Notes: generated by a model not told the origin, from the letters alone. Shown: positions 7,199 to 15,770, numbered from the stretch's first letter. The stretch: 32,244 bases of DNA from an uncultured Actinomyces sp. (GCA_938040725.1 CALHZX010000049.1:1-32244), one strand, 5' to 3'. Made by a program: numbers and translations.

Positions 7199-7257
7199 GA
7201 TTCCCGTCATCCGCTCCAGCACAGGGAAAGCCCCGGGCCACTCGGCCCGGGGCTTTC
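7187..7257. repeat. Right attachment repeat (attR-like), tRNA-Gly 3' fragment
   Basis: Copy of the tRNA-Gly T-arm, acceptor strand, CCA and terminator hairpin, differing from 1891-1961 at about 3 of 71 positions. It lacks the 5' two thirds of the gene and cannot make a tRNA. The alcohol dehydrogenase gene ends 18 bp to its right. Confidence 0.85.
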
Positions 7258-7274
7258 CGCTCACTCACTCACGC

Positions 7275-8333
7275 TCACGCGCTCTCGGGGAACGTAGAGG
7301 TGTCGATGACGTAGCGGTAGCGCACGCGCGAGGCGACGACGTTGTTGTAGGCCTCGGTAATCTCCTCACCGGTGATCATTTCGACCTGCGGAATGACGCC
7401 ATGCTCAGCGCAGAAGTCGAGCATCTCCTGGGTTTCGGCGATGCCGCCGATCTGGGAGCCCGCGAAGGACTTGCCGCCGTTAACGAAGGCGCGCAGCGGC
7501 AGGGAGACGGGCTCGGTAGGCAGGCCCACATCGACGAAGACGCCGTAGGGGCGCAGGGCGGCCATATAGCCGGCGTAGTCCAGGCCGTCGGCGGACACGG
7601 TGCACAGGATCAGGTCGAAGGAGCCCCGCAGGGATTCAAGCACACCTTCCTCACTGGTGGCGTAGAAGTGGTCGGCGCCGAAGCGGCGGGCGTCGGCTTC
7701 CTTGGAGCGGCCGTGAGAGATGACGGAGACGTCCGCCCCCATGGCCTTGGCGATCTGTACACCCACGTGTCCGAGGCCGCCCATGCCGAGGATGGCCACA
7801 CGCGAGCCGGGGCCCACGTTGTAATGCTTGAGCGGCGAGTAGGTAGTGATACCGGCACACAGGAGCGGCGCGCAGGCTGCAAAATCCAGTTCGGACGGAA
7901 TGTGGAGCGCGAAGTCCTCGCGCACGGTGAAGCCGCGCGAATAGCCGCCGGTCGTCGGGTTGCCGTCGGCGTCAGCGCGGTAGGTCCACAGGGTGCCGGG
8001 CGTCGAGGTGCACCACTGCTCGTAGCCGGATTCGCACATCTCGCAGGAGCCGCAGGAGCCGACCAGGCAGCCCACGCCCACGCGGTCCCCCACCTTGAAC
8101 GTGGTGACGCCGGGGCCAACCTTCGCGACGATGCCAACAAACTCATGGCCGGGCACGAGGGGGTAGACAACGGGACCCCACTCGCCGCGGGCAGAGTGAA
8201 TGTCGGAGTGGCAGATGCCCGCGTAGGCGACATCGAAGTAGATCTCGCCCTCGCCAGGTTCGCGAATGTCGATCTGCAGGGGGTGGAACTGGGTGGTGGC
8301 ATCGTCGCATCCGTAGGCGATCACGCTGGGCAT
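7275..8333 (-). CDS. Zinc-dependent alcohol dehydrogenase, cinnamyl/YahK type
   Basis: 352 residues of the medium-chain dehydrogenase family, NAD(P)-linked oxidation of alcohols or reduction of aldehydes in the cytoplasm. Catalytic zinc ligands are Cys41 (ICHSD), His63-Glu64 (GHE) and Cys159. The structural zinc lobe has Cys94, Cys97, Cys100 and Cys108. The Rossmann motif GMGGLG is at 183-188. ATG (8333) has AAAGGAG 5 nt upstream. The sequence resembles aldehyde reductases such as YahK/AdhC that prefer NADP; the physiological substrate cannot be told from sequence. It is the first host gene beyond the right end of the island. Confidence 0.93.
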   Translation of the reverse strand: MPSVIAYGCDDATTQFHPLQIDIREPGEGEIYFDVAYAGICHSDIHSARGEWGPVVYPLVPGHEFVGIVAKVGPGVTTFKVGDRVGVGCLVGSCGSCEMCESGYEQWCTSTPGTLWTYRADADGNPTTGGYSRGFTVREDFALHIPSELDFAACAPLLCAGITTYSPLKHYNVGPGSRVAILGMGGLGHVGVQIAKAMGADVSVISHGRSKEADARRFGADHFYATSEEGVLESLRGSFDLILCTVSADGLDYAGYMAALRPYGVFVDVGLPTEPVSLPLRAFVNGGKSFAGSQIGGIAETQEMLDFCAEHGVIPQVEMITGEEITEAYNNVVASRVRYRYVIDTSTFPESA

Positions 8334-8385
8334 GAGAACTCCTTTGTCCGGTCAATTGAGGATGCTACAAGCATACTGCAGAAAC

Positions 8386-8412
8386 AAAAACCCCGGCGCG
8401 TGAGCGCCGGGG
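8386..8412 (-). terminator. Terminator of tRNA-His
   Basis: A 9-bp stem (CCCCGGCGC/GCGCCGGGG, loop of 4) followed on the minus strand by five T, directly 3' of tRNA-His. Confidence 0.85.
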
Positions 8413-8415
8413 CAA

Positions 8416-8492
8416 TGGGGTGGCTGACGGGACTCGAACCCGCGACGTCCTGGACCACAACCAGGTGCTCTACCAACTGAACTACAGCCACC
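8416..8492 (-). tRNA. tRNA-His(GTG)
   Basis: Cloverleaf with the extra 5' G (8492) opposite C73, anticodon loop TTGTGGT giving GTG, and an encoded CCA at 8418-8416. Confidence 0.96.
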
Positions 8493-8582
8493 ATCGCGTC
8501 GCCGTGAAGGCAACGGGTAGAGTTTAGCACTACCCACCCGAGCTTGGAAACTCGAGCACCACCCTCACGGCGGTGGCGTGCA

Positions 8583-9500
8583 TCACCAGTGGGCGCGAGC
8601 GGAGATCGCGTCGGCGAAATTACCGAGCGCGTGGGGGGTGGCCCCCAGGTACAGGTCCGCGTCCACGAGGGAGACCTCCATGACCAGGAAGGAGCCCTTG
8701 CCGTCGGGGACCAGGTCCACGCGGTTGAAGAGGAACTGCTCGTCGTGGCCCAGGCGCGAGCGCACGTAGCCGTGCAGGACGCGGCGAATCTCCTCGCCCC
8801 ACTGCCATGCGACGGAGTCGGCGGCTTCGGCGGTCACCACGGCCTCGTGCATCTCCGGGTTGGTGACGGAGGCAGGGTGCAGGGCTGAGCGCTTCTCGAC
8901 GGCGTGGGAGACCAGTCCGTTGAAGAAGACGAGCGAGATCTCGCCGTGCAGGTCGATTTCCTCAACGTAGCGTTGGATCATGACCGAGCGGCCGTCACCC
9001 AGCAGCCCCTGCACCTGGCGCATGGCGGCCTGGCGCTGGCGCGTGTCCACGGTTGTGTAGCGGCCGATGTCGCGCACGCCGGAGGAGACCGCGGGCTTGA
9101 CGACGAACTCGCCGAAAGCCGGGAAACGCGTGTGAATCTGGTGCTTGGAGAGCTTCTGCTCGGGCTCGAGCCAATTCGTGGGAATCGTCGGCATACCGAG
9201 AGCTGCCAGATCCCTCAGGTAGTGCTTATCCGTGTTCCAGTTGAGCACGTCCTTGGAGTTTTGCACGCGGGTCAGCTGACGGGTCCAGTCGAGGAAGGCA
9301 TGGCGGTCGGAGGCATAGTCGGACACGGAGCGCACGACGACCATGCCGGCCTCAGACCAGTCGACGTCGGGATCGTTCCACACCTTGATCTGGGGGTCGC
9401 AACCGCGCGACGCAAGCTCATCGAGCAGGCCTTCTTCTCCGGGGAAAAGGTGGGGCATGGACGAGCAGGTCACGAGTGTGACTTTGGGGTGAGCCGTCAT
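8583..9500 (-). CDS. ATP-grasp family ligase of unknown substrate
   Basis: 305 residues with ATP-grasp features: a phosphate-binding Lys in FGEFVVKPAVSSG (about 130-142), a glycine-containing loop, a EIDLHGEIS strand and the metal-binding end FNRVDLVPDGKGSFLVMEVS (about 259-278). The overall pattern resembles the glutathione-synthetase/RimK-like ATP-grasp proteins often annotated as hypothetical. Such enzymes join a carboxylate to an amine through an acyl-phosphate. It lies 52 bp downstream of ddl, another ATP-grasp ligase, but sequence similarity between the two is low. The start ATG (9500) has only a weak GAAAG upstream. The reaction is unknown. Confidence 0.8.
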   Translation of the reverse strand: MTAHPKVTLVTCSSMPHLFPGEEGLLDELASRGCDPQIKVWNDPDVDWSEAGMVVVRSVSDYASDRHAFLDWTRQLTRVQNSKDVLNWNTDKHYLRDLAALGMPTIPTNWLEPEQKLSKHQIHTRFPAFGEFVVKPAVSSGVRDIGRYTTVDTRQRQAAMRQVQGLLGDGRSVMIQRYVEEIDLHGEISLVFFNGLVSHAVEKRSALHPASVTNPEMHEAVVTAEAADSVAWQWGEEIRRVLHGYVRSRLGHDEQFLFNRVDLVPDGKGSFLVMEVSLVDADLYLGATPHALGNFADAISARAHW

Positions 9501-9552
9501 AGTTATCTTTCTATCGTGGGGTGAAGGAATTAACGAGGCGGTGGCTGGGAAC

Positions 9553-10689
9553 TCACCGCAGGCCGAGCGGGCGATGCGCGGCCTCGGTGAGAAGTTCGCT
9601 GAGCAGGTCCGGGTATGACAGGCCTGCGGCGGCCCACATCTGCGGGTACATCGAGATGGGGGTGAAACCGGGCATCGTGTTCACTTCGTTGATGATGACG
9701 GTGTCGGTGGCCTCGTCGAGGAAGAAGTCGACGCGCGCCAGGCCCTCGCATTCGAGCGCGTCGAAGGCACGCCACGCGGTTTCACGGATGCGATCGGCGT
9801 ACTCGTCAGACACGTTCGCCGGGCAGGACAGGCCCACCACGTCGTCGACGTACTTGTGTTCGTAGTCGTAGAACTCGCCCTCGGGGATGACGATTTCGCC
9901 CAGGGGCGCGGTGCCACTGCGCCAGTCGGAGCGCGATCCGAGGACACCGCACTCGACCTCGCGGCCGGAGATGGAGGCCTCGACGATGATGCGCGGGTCG
10001 TTGTTCGCGGCCTCCTTGATGGCCACAGGCAGGTCCTCGCGGCAGGTGACGCGCGAGATGCCGACGGACGAACCGGCACGACAGGGCTTGACGAAGACGG
10101 GGAATCCGAGGCGCTCAATGCGATCCATGCACGCGGAGGCGTCAGCCTCCCACTGACGAGCCGTAACCAGCTCCCACTGGCCCACGTCGATACCGGCGGC
10201 AGCAAGGACGGTCTTCGTCAAGTGCTTGTCCATCGACACGGCCGAGGAGGTCACGCCGCAGCCCACGTAGCGCACGCCGGCCATCTCGAAGAGGCCCTGG
10301 ATGGTGCCATCCTCGCCGTAGGGGCCGTGCAGGAGCGGGAAAACGATGTCCACGTGCCCCAGGTCCTCCACGCCGACGACGCGCGAATCCGGCGCGTCCG
10401 GGTCACCCTCATAGGTGAGCTCGACGAGGTTGCCCTCGCCGGGGGTCAGGGCGACGCGGGTGGATCCAGCGGTGACGGACTGTCCCTTCCCGTCCTTGAA
10501 CGCCAGCGCCGACGGGTCGTCAGCGACGCGAACCCACTGACCGTCGCGCGTGATACCCAGCGGGATGACGTCCCACTTCGTGCGGTCGATGGCGGTGAGA
10601 ATGCCGGCGGCGGTCGAGCAGGAGATTTCGTGCTCGGAGGAGCGTCCACCAAAAACGATGAGGACACGAGGACGAGAAATTGCAGTCAT
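9553..10689 (-). CDS. ddl: D-alanine--D-alanine ligase
   Basis: 378 residues. Makes the D-Ala-D-Ala dipeptide for peptidoglycan precursors using ATP. N-terminal signature FGGRSSEHEIS (about 13-23), central GPYGEDGTIQG, ATP-binding FVKPCRAGSSVGISRV, and C-terminal metal site VDFFLDEATDTVIINEVNTMPGFTP. ATG at 10689 is chosen because family members start a few residues before the FGGRSSEHE block; a GTG at 10734 would add an unrelated 15-residue leader. The gene follows gpsA by about 50 bp. Confidence 0.96.
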   Translation of the reverse strand: MTAISRPRVLIVFGGRSSEHEISCSTAAGILTAIDRTKWDVIPLGITRDGQWVRVADDPSALAFKDGKGQSVTAGSTRVALTPGEGNLVELTYEGDPDAPDSRVVGVEDLGHVDIVFPLLHGPYGEDGTIQGLFEMAGVRYVGCGVTSSAVSMDKHLTKTVLAAAGIDVGQWELVTARQWEADASACMDRIERLGFPVFVKPCRAGSSVGISRVTCREDLPVAIKEAANNDPRIIVEASISGREVECGVLGSRSDWRSGTAPLGEIVIPEGEFYDYEHKYVDDVVGLSCPANVSDEYADRIRETAWRAFDALECEGLARVDFFLDEATDTVIINEVNTMPGFTPISMYPQMWAAAGLSYPDLLSELLTEAAHRPLGLR

Positions 10690-10739
10690 GGGTCCAAGAC
10701 TACCGCGCGGGAGGCATGTCCCGCCCGCGTGCACACCGT

Positions 10740-11759
10740 TCAGACGAGCTTGATCTTCCAGCCGTCCATCTTTTGCGGGCGGGCCAGCAGCATGCGGCCC
10801 ATATCCTCAATGCTCGCGCGCCCCTCGACGACCTCGACGACGGCGCCCGTGATCGGCATGTCGACGCCGACGGAGGCCGCGACCTGGAGGATCGGCGAAG
10901 CCGAGGCAACGCCCTCGACGACGCCCGGGGACAGCGCCAGGGCCTCCGCCAGGCCCATGCCGGAGCCGAGGCGGTGGCCGAGGGAGAAGTTACGCGAGAG
11001 CCGCGAGGAGCATGTGGCGACGAGGTCGCCGATGCCGGACAGGCCCGCGAAGGTCGCAGGGTCCGCGCCGAGTGCGGTACCCAGTCGCGTCATCTCCGCC
11101 AGGCCGCGGGTGATGAGGGTCGAGCGCGTGTTGATGCCCAGCCCCATGCCCTCGGCGGCGCCGATCGCGACCGCGATGACGTTCTTCGTGGCGCCCGCCA
11201 TCTCCGTGCCGACGACGTCGGTGGACACGTAGGGGCGGAAGTAGGAGTTGTGGCAGGCCTTCGCGATCTCCTTGGCCAGCTCCACGTCGGTTGCAGCAAC
11301 GACCGTCGCCGTGGGCTGGCGCTGCGCGATCTCGCGCGAGAGGTTCGGGCCGGACAAGACGGCGATGCGCCTACTCGGCACGCCCGAGGCCTCGGCGATG
11401 ATCTCGTCGACACGCTTGAGGGAGCCGAGCTCCAGGCCCTTGGCCAGGGACAGCAGGGCGACGTCGGGGGCGAATGACTCGCGCGCGGCGCTCAGGGTGG
11501 CGCGCACGGCCTTGACGGGAACGGCCACGACGACGAGCTCGCGGCCGGCGACAGCCGTGGCGATATCGGTGGTCGCGCTGATGCGCTCCGACAGGGCGAT
11601 CCCCGGCAGGTACGTCGGGTTCTCTCCCCCGTTGATGAACGAGGTCGTGTCGGCGTTACGCCCCCACATCGTCACGCTCACGCCCGCGTCAGCGAGCACC
11701 TGCGCGAACGTCGTTCCCCACGCGCCCGTTCCCAGGACCGCTGCTGTTGTCATACTCAT
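10740..11759 (-). CDS. gpsA: Glycerol-3-phosphate dehydrogenase [NAD(P)+]
   Basis: 339 residues. Reduces dihydroxyacetone phosphate to sn-glycerol 3-phosphate, the backbone of phospholipids. Nucleotide-binding GTGAWG is at 10-15, and the catalytic Lys lies in the block GATKNVIAVAIG followed by NTRSTLITRG. Start ATG 11759 has GGGAGG 5 nt upstream; ATG 11753 is the alternative. The neighbouring acyltransferase uses or feeds the same lipid pathway, so the pair suggests a phospholipid-synthesis group. Confidence 0.96.
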   Translation of the reverse strand: MSMTTAAVLGTGAWGTTFAQVLADAGVSVTMWGRNADTTSFINGGENPTYLPGIALSERISATTDIATAVAGRELVVVAVPVKAVRATLSAARESFAPDVALLSLAKGLELGSLKRVDEIIAEASGVPSRRIAVLSGPNLSREIAQRQPTATVVAATDVELAKEIAKACHNSYFRPYVSTDVVGTEMAGATKNVIAVAIGAAEGMGLGINTRSTLITRGLAEMTRLGTALGADPATFAGLSGIGDLVATCSSRLSRNFSLGHRLGSGMGLAEALALSPGVVEGVASASPILQVAASVGVDMPITGAVVEVVEGRASIEDMGRMLLARPQKMDGWKIKLV

Positions 11760-11895
11760 CAAGACCTCCCTGTCAAGGCCATTCTACTAGGATTGAAACA
11801 ACCGACCCGCACCAGGAGGAACTGTGTCTCACCGCGCGCGAGTCCCAGATTGGGTTCTTGTCCAATCCGGTGCGCATGGTGATCAATATCCACGA
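11760..11895. other. gpsA-plsC spacer with a plus-strand ribosome-site signal
   Basis: 136 bp between two minus-strand genes. On the plus strand it carries AGGAGG (11814-11819), 4 nt before GTG (11824), with a TAGGAT -10-like hexamer about 20 bp before that. The GTG frame runs 60 codons into the plsC 3' end. Another frame without a standard start reads more like protein and stops at 11898. No function can be assigned. Confidence 0.3.
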
Positions 11896-12669
11896 TTAGC
11901 CTTTCTTGCGGGCTTTCTTCGCTTTCTTGGCCTTCTTTGCAAGCTCTTCTTCCCACCAGGGGCCAGCCTGCGTGGTCGGATCCCAGACCTTTTCAGGGGC
12001 GGGTAGGCCACGCAGCTTGCCCACGCCCGCACGCACGGCATCGCTGATGCGCTTGGTCGCCTCGTTGACGGCCTCGTGATCCTCGGACCCGGCGGGACTC
12101 ATCAGGTCGGACAGATCGACGGGCTCGCCGAAGTGGTACGAGACGCGCCGACCCGGTCGCATGTCGATGCCCTTGGCGTTGTACGGGGCCATGATGTCCT
12201 GCGGTCCCCACTGCGAGACGGGAATGACGGGCACGCCCGTGTCGAGGGCCAGTCGGGCGGCACCGGACTTGAACTCCATGGGCCACTGGTCGGGGTCACG
12301 CGTGAGAGTGCCCTCGGGGAAGATGCCGACGACCTCGCCGGCTTTCAGGGCCTCGCGGGTGGGTGCCAGGACGGCCGAGGGGTTGGAGTCGCGGTTGACG
12401 GGAATCAGGCCCATGCCCTTGATGATCCTGCCAAACACCGGCACGGAGAACATCGACTTCTTCGCCAGGAAGCGCACGGCGGTGTCGCGCTTCATGAAGT
12501 ACCAGCACAGGCACAGCGGATCGACGTTCGAGAGGTGGTTGGGCACCACGAGGAAACCGCCCTCAGCGGGGAGGTTCTCTTCACCGCTCACGGTGAACTT
12601 GATCCAGGGGGTCATGATGGGCGTCAGGACACCCTTGGCGAAAGCGTAAAAGCCGGAGACAGCACTCAT
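11896..12669 (-). CDS. 1-acyl-sn-glycerol-3-phosphate acyltransferase family (PlsC-type)
   Basis: 257 residues. Transfers an acyl group to lysophosphatidic acid or a similar acceptor at the membrane. The catalytic HX4D is H45-LSNV-D50 within VPNHLSNVDP, and the acceptor-binding FPEGT is at 117-121 (IFPEGTLTR). A substrate pocket motif GMGLIPVNR is at 85-93. The C-terminal tail is unusually rich in Lys/Ala/Arg (KKAKKAKKARKK), which could bind anionic lipid. Start ATG 12669. The exact acceptor is unknown, so I give no gene symbol. Confidence 0.93.
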   Translation of the reverse strand: MSAVSGFYAFAKGVLTPIMTPWIKFTVSGEENLPAEGGFLVVPNHLSNVDPLCLCWYFMKRDTAVRFLAKKSMFSVPVFGRIIKGMGLIPVNRDSNPSAVLAPTREALKAGEVVGIFPEGTLTRDPDQWPMEFKSGAARLALDTGVPVIPVSQWGPQDIMAPYNAKGIDMRPGRRVSYHFGEPVDLSDLMSPAGSEDHEAVNEATKRISDAVRAGVGKLRGLPAPEKVWDPTTQAGPWWEEELAKKAKKAKKARKKG

Positions 12670-12719
12670 GGTGCCATTCTATGGGCAGCGCTCCCCCGGC
12701 GCGCTGGCCCACACGGACC

Positions 12720-13664
12720 TCACACGAGGACGGACACGACCCCGGGGGCGACGTCGACGGTAAAAGGGATCGACGCGATGCGGTCCCCATCCGCCATGGC
12801 GACCACGCCAACGGGGGCGGCGAAGGAGACGACGCGGGCGCTTTCCACCTCGATGGCCGGGTGTGCCTTCGCGCGGCCGGCGACGACGCGGGCGAGCACG
12901 GGCAGGGCTCGAGACAGCGGCAGGGGCCCCACGTGACACACCTCGAGGACGCCGTCGCTCATGTCGGAGGAGTCCACCAGGGTGATGCCGCCGCCAAAAC
13001 GTCCGGAGTTGGACACGGAGGCAATCCAGCCGCTCATGTTGCGCTCGACCCCGTCCACGGTCGCCACGATCTCGGTGGGTTCGTGCGAGGCCAGGGCTGC
13101 GAACGCCCCGTAGCCGTAGGCCAGCGGTCCAGACGTCAGCGAGGACTCGTTGGCGAGAATGTTTGCGCGCGCGTCCAGGCCGATCGAGACGATGCCGAGA
13201 GCCAGGAGCACGCCGTCGCGCGAGTGCACCCACATACCATCCAGGGGACGCACCCGGGAGGTCAGAGAATCGGAGGAGAGCGCCCCGGCCTCGTCGGACG
13301 TGAAGCCGAGGCGCGCCAGGGAGCATGCACGGGCCAGCGGATCCGTACCGATGCCCAGCGCTCGGCACAGGTCGTTGCCGCGCCCGCCCGGCATCGGAAC
13401 GAAGATCGCGTCGGACTCGTGGCACCCGCGCGCAACCGCGCTCAGGTACCCATCCCCGCCCAGGGCCGCGACGAACGAGCCGGACGCGACCTCACCGGCG
13501 ATCGCCGCCGGGTCGTCGCCGGGAGTCGTCAGGCGAACCGCGACCTCCCAGCCGCCGCCGCGCAGGATACGCACGATGCGCGGACCCAGGCGCACACTGC
13601 GCCCGCCCGCCGACATCGACGAGACCAGCAACAAAATGCTGCGACGCACGCCCGACGCGGCCAT
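12720..13664 (-). CDS. Diacylglycerol/lipid kinase family protein
   Basis: 314 residues of the DAGK catalytic family (DgkB/YegS-like), which phosphorylates diacylglycerol or related lipids with ATP. The nucleotide-binding glycine motif GGDGYLS is at 69-75 and PGGRGNDLC at 92-100 (the family's PxGTxND, with G-R replacing G-T). The C-terminal half is the beta-sandwich domain. ATG 13664 lies 4 bp after the murA stop, suggesting co-translation. Together with the plsC-type gene and gpsA it forms a phospholipid-precursor group. Substrate undetermined. Confidence 0.9.
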   Translation of the reverse strand: MAASGVRRSILLLVSSMSAGGRSVRLGPRIVRILRGGGWEVAVRLTTPGDDPAAIAGEVASGSFVAALGGDGYLSAVARGCHESDAIFVPMPGGRGNDLCRALGIGTDPLARACSLARLGFTSDEAGALSSDSLTSRVRPLDGMWVHSRDGVLLALGIVSIGLDARANILANESSLTSGPLAYGYGAFAALASHEPTEIVATVDGVERNMSGWIASVSNSGRFGGGITLVDSSDMSDGVLEVCHVGPLPLSRALPVLARVVAGRAKAHPAIEVESARVVSFAAPVGVVAMADGDRIASIPFTVDVAPGVVSVLV

Positions 13665-13668
13665 GGTC

Positions 13669-14994
13669 TCAGGCGTCCAGGTAACGCACGCGCGCATCCA
13701 GCTGGTGGAGCTTGCGCGTGAAGTGCTCGTAGCCGCGCGAAATCACGTCGATACCCGACACGGTGGACGTGCCCGTAGCGGCCAGAGCTGCGATCAGGTG
13801 CGAGAAACCACCGCGCAGATCCGGGACCTCAATTTCCGCACTGTGCAGCGGGGTCGGACCCGAGATGACCGCCGAGTGGTAGTAGTTCTTCTGGCCAAAA
13901 CGACAGGGGGTCCCACCCAGGCACTCGCGGTAGACCTGGATGTTCGCACCCATCTTGCGCAGCGCCTCGGTGAAGCCGAAACGGTTCTCGTACACGGTCT
14001 CGTGCACGATCGACAGTCCCTCGGCCTGGGTGAGTGCCACGACGAGGGGCTGCTGCCAGTCCGTCATGAAGCCCGGGTGCACGGCGGTCTCCAGGGCGAT
14101 CGAATGCAGAGGCTCACCCGGGTGGTAGAAACGGATGCCATCAGCGTCGATGTCGAAGGCGCCACCCACCTTGCGGAAGGTGTTGAGGAACGTCGTCATG
14201 TCGGGCTGGTGCGCACCGCGCACGTAGATGTCGCCACGGGTAGCCAGGGCGGCCGCCGCCCACGAGGCAGCCTCGATGCGGTCCGGCAGGGCCGTGTGAC
14301 GGTAGCCGGTCAGCTTCGCGACACCCTCGATACGGATCGTACGGTCCGTGTCCACCGAGATGATCGCGCCCATCTTCTGCAGGACGTTGATGAGGTCGAG
14401 GATCTCAGGCTCGATGGCCGCGCCCTTCAGCGTCGTGATGCCCTCGTTGCGCACGGCCGTGAGCAGGGTCTGCTCGGTCGCACCCACGGACGGGAAGGGC
14501 AGCTCGATAATCGCACCGTGCAAGCCGGAGGCGGGACGCTTGATGTGCACGCCGTCGGGCTGCTTGTCGACGACCGCGCCGAACTTACGCAGCGTCTCTA
14601 GGTGGAAGTCGATGGGACGGCCACCGATCGCGCAGCCACCCAACTCGGGGATGAATGCTTCGCCCAGCTGGTGCAGCAGCGGGCCACAGAACAGGATCGG
14701 AATGCGCGAGGCGCCCGCAAGCGTGTCGATGTCAGAGCGCGAGGCGATCTTGACGTTGGAGGGGTCCATGCGCAGCGTGCCGCGGTCCTGATCGAAGTCG
14801 ATCTGGACGCCGTGCAGGCTCAGCAGGTCCGAGACCACGTCCGTGTCGCGGATCAGCGGCACGTTGTAGAGCTCGGAGGGGGTGTCGGCGAGCAGCGACG
14901 CAACCATCGCCTTGGGGACGAAGTTTTTCGCGCCGCGCACCGTGATCTCACCGCGCAGCGGATGGCCGCCCTCAACCTGAAGGATCGATGACAT
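13669..14994 (-). CDS. murA: UDP-N-acetylglucosamine 1-carboxyvinyltransferase
   Basis: 441 residues. First committed step of peptidoglycan synthesis: enolpyruvyl transfer from PEP to UDP-GlcNAc. The substrate Lys-Asn pair is K23-N24 (GAKN). The loop Cys that reacts with PEP and fosfomycin is Cys121 in LGGCAIGGRPIDFH. The C-terminal end contains SRGYEHFTRKL. ATG 14994 has GAGGAG 5 nt upstream. The presence of Cys121 predicts fosfomycin sensitivity at the target level, unlike the Asp variants. Confidence 0.96.
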   Translation of the reverse strand: MSSILQVEGGHPLRGEITVRGAKNFVPKAMVASLLADTPSELYNVPLIRDTDVVSDLLSLHGVQIDFDQDRGTLRMDPSNVKIASRSDIDTLAGASRIPILFCGPLLHQLGEAFIPELGGCAIGGRPIDFHLETLRKFGAVVDKQPDGVHIKRPASGLHGAIIELPFPSVGATEQTLLTAVRNEGITTLKGAAIEPEILDLINVLQKMGAIISVDTDRTIRIEGVAKLTGYRHTALPDRIEAASWAAAALATRGDIYVRGAHQPDMTTFLNTFRKVGGAFDIDADGIRFYHPGEPLHSIALETAVHPGFMTDWQQPLVVALTQAEGLSIVHETVYENRFGFTEALRKMGANIQVYRECLGGTPCRFGQKNYYHSAVISGPTPLHSAEIEVPDLRGGFSHLIAALAATGTSTVSGIDVISRGYEHFTRKLHQLDARVRYLDA

Positions 14995-15016
14995 GAGTGC
15001 TCCTCACTATGACGTA

Positions 15017-15049
15017 ACTGGCCCCTACTCTAGCTAGGTAGGGGCCAGT
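15017..15049 (-). terminator. Stem-loop after leuD
   Basis: A 12-bp perfect stem (ACTGGCCCCTAC/GTAGGGGCCAGT, loop of 9) in the leuD-murA gap. No clear T tract follows, so intrinsic termination is likely but not certain. Confidence 0.55.
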
Positions 15050-15062
15050 ATGCGCAGTGCTT

Positions 15063-15695
15063 TCAGCCGCGAGCTGACACGACTTCTTCCTTGGGCAAGA
15101 ATTTCGCCGGGAGCGTGCGCGGCTTGAAGGACTGGCGCGCGGCCTCGTAAGCCGCAATCTCGTCCTCGTGGCGCAGGGTCAGGGCGATGTCGTCCAGTCC
15201 CTCCATGAGGGTCCAGCGCACGTAGTCGTCGATCTGGAAGGTGCCCGAGATCGCACCGGCGCGCCAGGTCTTGTCTTCGAGGGAGACGGTCACCTCGGTG
15301 CCAGGCTCGGTCTCGAGGAGCTTCCACAGGGACTCGCAGTCCTCCTGGGAGATGATGCCGGTGACCAGGCCCTGCTTACCGGAGTTTCCGCGGAAAATGT
15401 CGGCGAACTTGGGGGCCAGGACGACGCGGAAGCCGTAGTCCTTGAGCGCCCACACGGCGTGCTCACGCGAGGATCCGGTGCCGAAGTCGGGGCCCGCGAT
15501 CAGGACAGAGCCGTTCTTGTAAGCATCCTGGTTGAGGACGAACTCCGGATCGCCACGCCAGGCCGCAAAGAGGGCGTCCTCGAAGCCCGTGCGGGTCACG
15601 CGCTTGAGGTAGACGGCGGGGATGATCTGGTCGGTATCGACGTTAGAGCGGCGCAGCGGGACGCCGATGCCGGTGTGGGTGATGAACTTTTCCAT
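15063..15695 (-). CDS. leuD: 3-isopropylmalate dehydratase small subunit
   Basis: 210 residues. Small subunit of the LeuCD isomerase that converts 2- to 3-isopropylmalate in leucine synthesis. Typical start MEKFITHTGIGVPLRRSNVDTD, the swivel-domain signature GPDFGTGSSREHA (about 69-81) and APKFADIFRGNSGKQGL. The ATG at 15695 has only a distant purine-rich ribosome site. It follows leuC by 75 bp on the same strand and should be co-transcribed. Confidence 0.96.
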   Translation of the reverse strand: MEKFITHTGIGVPLRRSNVDTDQIIPAVYLKRVTRTGFEDALFAAWRGDPEFVLNQDAYKNGSVLIAGPDFGTGSSREHAVWALKDYGFRVVLAPKFADIFRGNSGKQGLVTGIISQEDCESLWKLLETEPGTEVTVSLEDKTWRAGAISGTFQIDDYVRWTLMEGLDDIALTLRHEDEIAAYEAARQSFKPRTLPAKFLPKEEVVSARG

Positions 15696-15770
15696 GGGTG
15701 CGTCAGTCTTTTCTTCCGTGGGGGACGAGGCCGGGGCCCTCCCCCGCTGTCGGGTGGCGGAGGGCGGGCC

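Larger units (their letters stand above)
1891..7257. mobile_element. tRNA-Gly-integrated genomic island carrying a LAP cluster
   Basis: About 5.3 kb lie between direct repeats of the tRNA-Gly 3' end. The interior is visibly richer in A/T than the flanking housekeeping genes and carries only the peptide operon plus non-coding repeat-containing ends. No integrase, excisionase or relaxase gene is visible, so this is either a decayed integrative element or one mobilised in trans. Precise excision between the 31-bp cores would leave tRNA-Gly followed by a terminator and then the alcohol dehydrogenase gene. Confidence 0.75.

Noticed and set aside
7187..7257. Second tRNA-Gly gene
   Set aside because: Only the T-arm, acceptor strand, CCA and terminator are present; D-arm and anticodon arm are missing and replaced by the 145-bp repeat.
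7275..8333. Alcohol dehydrogenase as part of the LAP island
   Set aside because: It lies outside the right attachment repeat, has host-like GC content, and its strand and position fit the host backbone.
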